From CAZUFB01 sp048173955 (GTDB lineage Bacteria; Actinomycetota; Coriobacteriia; Coriobacteriales; UMGS124), in assembly GCA_048173955.1 (NCBI GenBank), contig DBEYOB010000144.1:1-11561 (forward strand): a stretch of DNA of 11,561 nt. The letters are read 5' to 3'. The position numbers and the translations under genes were made by a program. Every line of letters begins with the position of its first letter. The stretch's first letter is position 1. Positions 6,387 to 11,561 of the stretch are shown here, piece by piece. Under the pieces are notes generated by a model. The model saw only the letters and a program-made list of their open reading frames with translations. It was not told where the DNA came from and did not search any database.

Positions 6387-6824
6387 TCACCTGTCCTTTC
6401 CGTCTCCTTCGGACGGAGTTCCCCCCAGCAACCCTGCCAGGGGATTCGACCCGCCCTCCTTGCCGTAGGGCATCAGGGCGGTTATCGTCTCGCGCATGCG
6501 GTACTCGTGGACCTGCTCGCGCAGGGCCTTCACCTCGTCGCGCAGGCTCTCGATCTCCGCATCGCGCTCTTCCATCTGCGACTTCATGTCGAGGATGCGC
6601 ACCACCCCGGCGAGGTTGATGCCCTCGTCGGTGAGGCGGCCGATCAGGTCGAGGCGCTCGATGTCGGCCTGCGAGTACAGGCGCGTGTTGCCCGAACTGC
6701 GGCGCGGGTTCACCAGCCCCTTGCTCTCGTAGATGCGCAGGGTCTGCGGGTGCATGCCCGTAAGCTCGGCGGCGACCGAGATCATGTACAGGGGCCGGTT
6801 CTTCTCCTCGTCGTTGACGGGCAT
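6387..6824 (-). CDS. hspR: HspR, MerR-family heat-shock repressor
   Basis: A 145-residue DNA-binding protein that in actinobacteria represses the dnaK operon by binding HAIR sites, with DnaK as partner in the feedback loop. The N-terminal winged helix-turn-helix (about 13-58) has the MerR-type segment MHPQTLRIYESKGLVNPRR (24-42) followed by SSGNTRLYSQADIERL, all strongly HspR-like. Residues 80-113 form a charged coiled coil for dimerisation. The C-terminal tail (118-145) is Gly-rich and probably disordered. No cysteine-based sensing motif is present. It starts 4 bases after the dnaJ stop codon, with GAGGT (6831-6835) inside the end of dnaJ as ribosome binding site. Its place upstream of clpB in the same transcript implies autoregulation. 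Confidence 0.95.
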   Translation of the reverse strand: MPVNDEEKNRPLYMISVAAELTGMHPQTLRIYESKGLVNPRRSSGNTRLYSQADIERLDLIGRLTDEGINLAGVVRILDMKSQMEERDAEIESLRDEVKALREQVHEYRMRETITALMPYGKEGGSNPLAGLLGGTPSEGDGKDR

Positions 6825-6828
6825 GTCG

Positions 6829-7788
6829 CTACCTCGCCTTTCTCATTCCCGAACGTATGTCGCGCCGGTCGCGGTCGCGCAGGCGCACGAGCGCCTCGCG
6901 CTCCTCGTCGGTCAGGTCGGTCGGAACGTCGACGACGACCTTGACGTAGAACGACCCCGTCTGGCCCTTCTGCTTCACGTCGGGCGCGCCCATGCCCTTG
7001 AAGCGGAACGTCTTGCCGGGCTGGGTGCCCGCGGGGAGCTTGAGCTTGAGCTCCTTGCCGTTGGGGGCGCACACGACGATGTCGGCCCCCAGGGCAGCCT
7101 CGTACATGCTGACCGGCAGGTCCATGCGCACGTCGGCCCCATCGCGCTTGAAGTAGGGGTGCGACCCGACGCGCGTCGTCACCACGAGGTCGCCGCGCAC
7201 GCCGCCGTTCGTGCCGTACTCGCCGCGCTCGTGGTAGCGCAGCCTGCCGCCGTCGACGGCGCCGGCGGGGATCTTCACCGTCAGGCTCTCGGTCTCCCCG
7301 GTCGAGGGGATGCGGTAGGTCACCTTGCGCGTCGCCCCGTTCAGGGCGTCGTCGAAGGGGACCTCGATGGTCATCGTGAGGTCGCTCCCGCGCTGCGCGC
7401 GCGGCTGGCCCCAGCCGTTGAACCCGGCGAAGCCGGTCTGGTCGGGGTTCCAGTCGGTACCGAACGCCCCCTCCCCGCGCAGGATGCTCTCGATGATGCT
7501 CGACCAGTCCATGCCGCCGGCGAACCCCTGCCCGCCGTAGGATCCGCCGCCCGCGCCGCCGCGGTTGCCCATGAACGCCCCATACTTGAGGGCCTGGTCG
7601 TACTCGGCGCGCTTCTTGGGGTCGGATAGGACCTCGTAAGCCTGGCTGATCTGCTTGAACTCCTCTTCGCTTCCGCCCGCATCGGGATGGTGCTTCACCG
7701 CCAGCGAGCGAAACGCCTTCTTGATCTGCTCGTCGGTCGCGTCCTGGCTGACCCCGAGGATCTCGTAGAGCGTCTTCTGCTGCGCCAT
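6829..7788 (-). CDS. dnaJ: DnaJ-type co-chaperone (class B, no zinc finger)
   Basis: Hsp40 co-chaperone that delivers substrates to DnaK and stimulates its ATPase. The 319 residues contain a J-domain (5-68) with the essential HPD motif at 34-36, a Gly/Phe-rich linker (about 69-130), then two substrate-binding beta domains (about 135-205 and 209-288). The four CxxCxGxG zinc-binding repeats of classical DnaJ are absent: the only cysteine is C240. It is therefore closer to CbpA/DnaJ2-type (class B) proteins and shorter than the roughly 375-residue classical DnaJ. GGGAGG (7796-7801) lies 7 bases before the start. The 115-base gap to grpE holds a long hairpin. A second, zinc-finger DnaJ may exist elsewhere in the genome. 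Confidence 0.95.
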   Translation of the reverse strand: MAQQKTLYEILGVSQDATDEQIKKAFRSLAVKHHPDAGGSEEEFKQISQAYEVLSDPKKRAEYDQALKYGAFMGNRGGAGGGSYGGQGFAGGMDWSSIIESILRGEGAFGTDWNPDQTGFAGFNGWGQPRAQRGSDLTMTIEVPFDDALNGATRKVTYRIPSTGETESLTVKIPAGAVDGGRLRYHERGEYGTNGGVRGDLVVTTRVGSHPYFKRDGADVRMDLPVSMYEAALGADIVVCAPNGKELKLKLPAGTQPGKTFRFKGMGAPDVKQKGQTGSFYVKVVVDVPTDLTDEEREALVRLRDRDRRDIRSGMRKAR

Positions 7789-7825
7789 AGGTGCGCCTCC
7801 CTTCCAATGTCTTCGTCGTATTCGA

Positions 7826-7861
7826 GCGAGGCCGCGACGGGGTGCCCCGACGCGGCCTCGC
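7826..7861 (-). promoter_or_regulatory. Long hairpin between grpE and dnaJ
   Basis: Two 17-base arms (7826-7842 and 7845-7861) are complementary except for one mismatch, with only 2 bases between them. The outer 11 pairs, GCGAGGCCGCG with CGCGGCCTCGC, are perfect. It lies 42 bases after the grpE stop codon and 37 bases before the dnaJ start. There is no T-run, so complete termination is unlikely. It may protect the dnaK-grpE 3' end after processing, or act as a partial terminator that lowers dnaJ-hspR-clpB expression. Confidence 0.7.
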
Positions 7862-7903
7862 GGTCTGTCTCACGTTGCAGCGTGCCCACAGGCGTGCGGG
7901 GCG

Positions 7904-8614
7904 CTAGTTCCCCTCGGCCTCCCCGCCGTCGGAGGGCTCGACGGCCTCGCGGGCGGGACCGCCCTTGGAGACGGTGACCATCGCGGGACGGATGACGCGC
8001 CCGCCCATGCGGTAGCCTTTCTGGTACACGTCGCGGACCGTGGACTCCGGCAGGGTCGTGTCCTCGATGTGGGCGACGGCCTGGTGCTCGTTCATGTCGA
8101 ACTCCTGCCCGGCCGGGTCGATCGCCTCGACGCCCGTGCGGCTCAGGACGTCGACGAGCTTGTCGTACACGGCGTGCACGCCGCCGACGAACTCGCCGAA
8201 CTCGCCCTCCGGGGCGCTCTTCGCCGCATGGTCGAGCGAGCGCTCGAGGTCGTCGACGACCGGGAGCAGCTTCGTCACGAGCGACTCGGCGGCGCGGGCG
8301 CGCTCGTCCTCCCGCTCGCGCGCCGTGCGCTTGCGGAAGTTGTCCCACTCGGCCTGCAGGCGCATGTAGCGCTCGTTGGCGGCCTTGGCCTCCGCCTGGG
8401 CAGCCTCGATGTCGGCCATCGAGAACACCGCGTCGTCGGCCTTGGACGCCTTGGCCTTCGAAGAGCCCTCCACCGGCTCGTACTCGGCGTCGAGGACGTC
8501 GGCCTCGGCCGCCTCGGCGGGATCGGGGACGGACGCGGGGTCGGGGGTCGACGAACCCTGGGCCCCCGCAGCCTCGTCGAGCTCGTCGTCGGGGATGGTG
8601 ACGTCGACCTTCAT
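7904..8614 (-). CDS. grpE: Nucleotide exchange factor GrpE
   Basis: GrpE is a cytoplasmic dimer that releases ADP from DnaK and so resets the chaperone cycle. The 236-residue protein has an acidic, low-complexity N-terminal region (1-60), a long coiled-coil helix (about 66-128, with RLQAEWDNFRKRT at 85-97), and the C-terminal beta domain carrying the family signature VYQKGYRMGGRVIRPAMVTVS (ending at 216). It is somewhat longer than the 190-200 residues common in the family because both ends are extended. The start at 8614 lies 2 bases after the dnaK stop codon, with AAGGGGAA (8621-8628) inside the end of dnaK as ribosome binding site, so translation is probably coupled to dnaK. Confidence 0.97.
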   Translation of the reverse strand: MKVDVTIPDDELDEAAGAQGSSTPDPASVPDPAEAAEADVLDAEYEPVEGSSKAKASKADDAVFSMADIEAAQAEAKAANERYMRLQAEWDNFRKRTAREREDERARAAESLVTKLLPVVDDLERSLDHAAKSAPEGEFGEFVGGVHAVYDKLVDVLSRTGVEAIDPAGQEFDMNEHQAVAHIEDTTLPESTVRDVYQKGYRMGGRVIRPAMVTVSKGGPAREAVEPSDGGEAEGN

Positions 8615-8616
8615 CG

Positions 8617-10524
<1,908 letters not shown>

Positions 10525-10564
10525 GATGTGCCTCTCTCGTTTCTCGTGACGGGCCCGCCGCAGC

Positions 10565-10596
10565 GCCGCCTTGGGCGGCTCTCCGGAGGCTTCCGG
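10565..10596 (-). promoter_or_regulatory. Two small hairpins in the dnaK 5' leader
   Basis: GCCGCC (10565-10570) pairs with GGCGGC (10574-10579) around a 3-base loop, and CCGGA (10583-10587) pairs with TCCGG (10592-10596) around 4 bases. Both lie in the roughly 80-base leader between the dnaK promoter and start codon. They could stabilise the mRNA or tune translation with temperature, but neither sequesters the ribosome binding site. Confidence 0.4.
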
Positions 10597-10612
10597 TTTT
10601 GCTTTCGAGTGC

Positions 10613-10643
10613 ATTATATCCCCTCAGGCACAACTTGATACAA
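10613..10643 (-). promoter_or_regulatory. dnaK operon promoter
   Basis: Minus strand: a perfect -10 TATAAT (10613-10618) preceded after 19 bases by TTGTAT (10638-10643) as -35. The spacing is long, so basal strength may be reduced. The predicted start near 10606 leaves a leader of about 82 bases. The region is clearly AT-richer than its surroundings. No canonical HAIR (CTTGAGT-N7-ACTCAAG) or full CIRCE site overlaps it. Confidence 0.65.
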
Positions 10644-10672
10644 AATCTAAGTCTCTCCATAGTAAGTTTTGT
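10640..10672. promoter_or_regulatory. Inverted repeat over the dnaK -35 region, possible operator
   Basis: ACAAAA (10640-10645) and TTTTGT (10667-10672) form an inverted pair overlapping the -35 box. A smaller imperfect symmetric motif on the minus strand, CTTAGAT-TTTG-TATCAAG (10633-10650), lies at the same place; its outer half-sites faintly recall HAIR but the spacing is 4 rather than 7. Either could be a diverged HspR site or an unrelated operator; this is inference from position. Confidence 0.3.
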
Positions 10673-11131
10673 GCGAGCTTCACAATAGGTCGCATCGCCA
10701 GCCACCGGCGCGCCGGCGCAGGCGTGCGCAAACGTGCCGCCGGCGTTCCCGAGGAGCGCCGGCCGGCCGCATGAGGCAGCCCAGCGGGGCAGCGCGGGCC
10801 GCGAGACGGACCAGCGGGTCAAAATGGCGCCGAATGCGTTCGTTGACATGCCGTTGTCGGACGAAAGTCACGCTTTGCCCGGGAAAAGTGTGACTTTCGT
10901 CCGACAACGCAGCGTCAATGGCGAACGGCGGCCGGCGGCCCGTGCGGGCGGCCCGTGCACGCAGTCCCTGCAGGCGACCCGTGCGCCCGTGCGCGACGCA
11001 CGGCCGGAACCATCGCACGGCAATCCGCTCCACAGACGCTCCATAGGGGCTTCGGGCGAGGTCGGGCCGCACGTCGCGCGCCCATTGCGCTCACAGATGA
11101 CTGACGGTCGCCGGAATTTGGCGCATGACGC
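10673..11131. other. Divergent intergenic region between dnaK and the ferredoxin gene
   Basis: No credible gene is seen on either strand. Contents: a 7-bp hairpin, GCCGGCG (10739-10745) with CGCCGGC (10757-10763); a palindrome CCGGCGCGCCGG near 10705; the 76-base palindrome at 10843-10918; and a GC-rich stretch after 10920 with short repeats of GCGGCCCGTGC. Sequence from 10673 to 10842 and from 10919 to 11127 otherwise shows nothing recognisable. Confidence 0.5.
10843..10918. repeat. 76-base near-perfect palindrome
   Basis: Perfect 20-base arms, CGTTGTCGGACGAAAGTCAC (10852-10871) and its complement (10890-10909). Symmetry continues inward (CTTT/AAAG and a central CCCGGG at 10878-10883) and, after 4 unpaired bases on each side, outward to TTGAC (10843-10847) and GTCAA (10914-10918), all about the same centre between 10880 and 10881. 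About 32 of 38 positions pair. It lies between the divergent dnaK and ferredoxin promoters, with no T-run, and about 320 bases from dnaK. Confidence 0.85.
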
Positions 11132-11159
11132 TTGTGCACCGGGAAAAACGTGCTACTTT
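11132..11159 (+). promoter_or_regulatory. Probable ferredoxin promoter
   Basis: TTGTGC (11132-11137) and TACTTT (11154-11159) with a 16-base spacer. The start near 11166 gives a leader of about 97 bases. That leader contains a perfect 14-base palindrome, CGCGCGTACGCGCG (11182-11195), and a small hairpin, CCCGG (11230-11234) with CCGGG (11241-11245), just before the ribosome binding site. The promoter itself sits inside a degenerate copy (11128-11171) of half of the large palindrome. Confidence 0.5.
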
Positions 11160-11262
11160 ATGCGGCGAACGTTCCCGGGCGCGCGCGTACGCGCGATGGG
11201 GGCGTCTACCACCGCTTTTCCAAGGGTTTCCCGGAATGAGCCGGGAGAGAGAGGAGACCGCC

Positions 11263-11454
11263 ATGCCCCATCCCGTTATCGACACCGACGAGTGCACCGC
11301 CTGCGGTTCCTGCGTCGACGCCTGCCCCATGGGCGTCCTTGAGATCGAGGACGAGGTCGCCACGGTCGTCGACGAGGAGTCCTGCATCGGCTGCCAGGCC
11401 TGCCTGGACGAGTGCCCCACGGGCGCCATCACCGACGTGGCCGACGACGAGTAG
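11263..11454 (+). CDS. 2[4Fe-4S] bacterial ferredoxin
   Basis: A 63-residue cytoplasmic electron carrier with two cluster motifs of the form CxxCxxCxxxCP: C11, C14, C17, C21 and C41, C44, C47, C51. Each pair of motifs shares its fourth cysteine with the other cluster in the known fold, giving two low-potential [4Fe-4S] clusters. The length (about 55-65) is typical of clostridial-type ferredoxins used in anaerobic metabolism, for example with pyruvate:ferredoxin oxidoreductase; the partner is not in this window. The N- and C-termini are acidic. The start at 11263 is preceded by GAGGAG (11251-11256) with 6 bases spacing; an upstream in-frame ATG at 11125 would cover the promoter. Monocistronic, with its own promoter and terminator. 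Confidence 0.95.
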   Translation: MPHPVIDTDECTACGSCVDACPMGVLEIEDEVATVVDEESCIGCQACLDECPTGAITDVADDE

Positions 11455-11477
11455 CGCCTCCGGCAGATCGACGCGCA

Positions 11478-11522
11478 GCCGGCCCGCACCCCGCTTTCGC
11501 GGAGGTGCGGGCCGGCTTTTTT
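11478..11522 (+). terminator. Intrinsic terminator of the ferredoxin gene
   Basis: GCCGGCCCGCACC (11478-11490) pairs perfectly with GGTGCGGGCCGGC (11504-11516). Four more pairs (CCGC with GCGG) continue inside after one bulged A, around a TTTC loop. A run of six T (11517-11522) follows directly. It begins 24 bases after the stop codon: a classical rho-independent terminator. Confidence 0.95.
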
Positions 11523-11561
11523 CGCGCCGCGCCGCGGCCGCCCGCTGCCGTGCGCCCCAGC

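Noticed and set aside
3756..6944. Very long plus-strand open frame (over 1000 codons) opposite clpB and hspR
   Set aside because: It is an antisense frame kept open by GC-rich codon use. The translation is low-complexity (Leu/Val/Arg/Asp) without any domain, while the minus strand encodes complete ClpB and HspR.
10600..10620. CIRCE-like half site GAGTGC near the dnaK promoter
   Set aside because: Only one partial half (GAGTGC) is present; the TTAGCACTC partner at 9 bases is missing and an HspR gene, not hrcA, is in the operon.
10843..10865. TTGACA at 10843 as a promoter -35
   Set aside because: No acceptable -10 box lies 16-19 bases downstream; the hexamer is better explained as the outer arm of the palindrome.

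Overview
The window comes from a GC-rich Gram-positive actinobacterium, most likely a member of the class Coriobacteriia (Olsenella/Atopobium-like). This is inferred from four things: the HspR-type (not HrcA/CIRCE) heat-shock operon, DnaK with the shortened ATPase lobe of monoderm bacteria, flavin-dependent thymidylate synthase ThyX, and a small 2[4Fe-4S] ferredoxin typical of anaerobes. The genus cannot be fixed from the sequence alone.

Layout, left to right. Bases 1-285 hold no gene but carry a near-consensus promoter that fires leftward out of the window. Then, all on the minus strand, come thyX (286-966), a 555-base gap with an AT-rich patch, a 19-base tandem repeat and the rpmE terminator, then rpmE for ribosomal protein L31 with a long Ala/Glu/Lys tail (1522-1947). 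rpmE has its own promoter and a leader hairpin that may be an L31 autoregulatory element. Next is a HEAT-repeat protein of unknown role (2138-3202). A 514-base gap follows, containing a foldback repeat built from three TGGTCATT-N8-GARTGYRTG motifs and a GC-rich stem-loop that probably ends the next operon.

Bases 3717-10524 are one heat-shock operon on the minus strand, transcribed dnaK-grpE-dnaJ-hspR-clpB. Intergenic spacings are 2, 115, 4 and 6 bases. DnaK, GrpE and the zinc-finger-less DnaJ form the folding machine. ClpB works with it to dissolve aggregates. HspR is the presumed repressor of the operon, so the whole disaggregation system and its repressor share one transcript. A long hairpin in the single sizeable gap (grpE-dnaJ) could set different levels for the two halves. 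The promoter upstream of dnaK is clear, but no canonical HAIR operator (the HspR site) is visible.

Bases 10525-11262 are a divergent promoter region. They hold the dnaK promoter on the minus strand, an unusual 76-base palindrome, and the promoter for a ferredoxin gene on the plus strand (11263-11454), which ends in a textbook intrinsic terminator.

The genes themselves are ordinary housekeeping and stress genes. The points most worth a second look are the non-coding structures: the foldback element, the long palindrome with a degenerate second copy over the ferredoxin promoter, the L31 leader, the grpE-dnaJ hairpin and the missing HAIR site.
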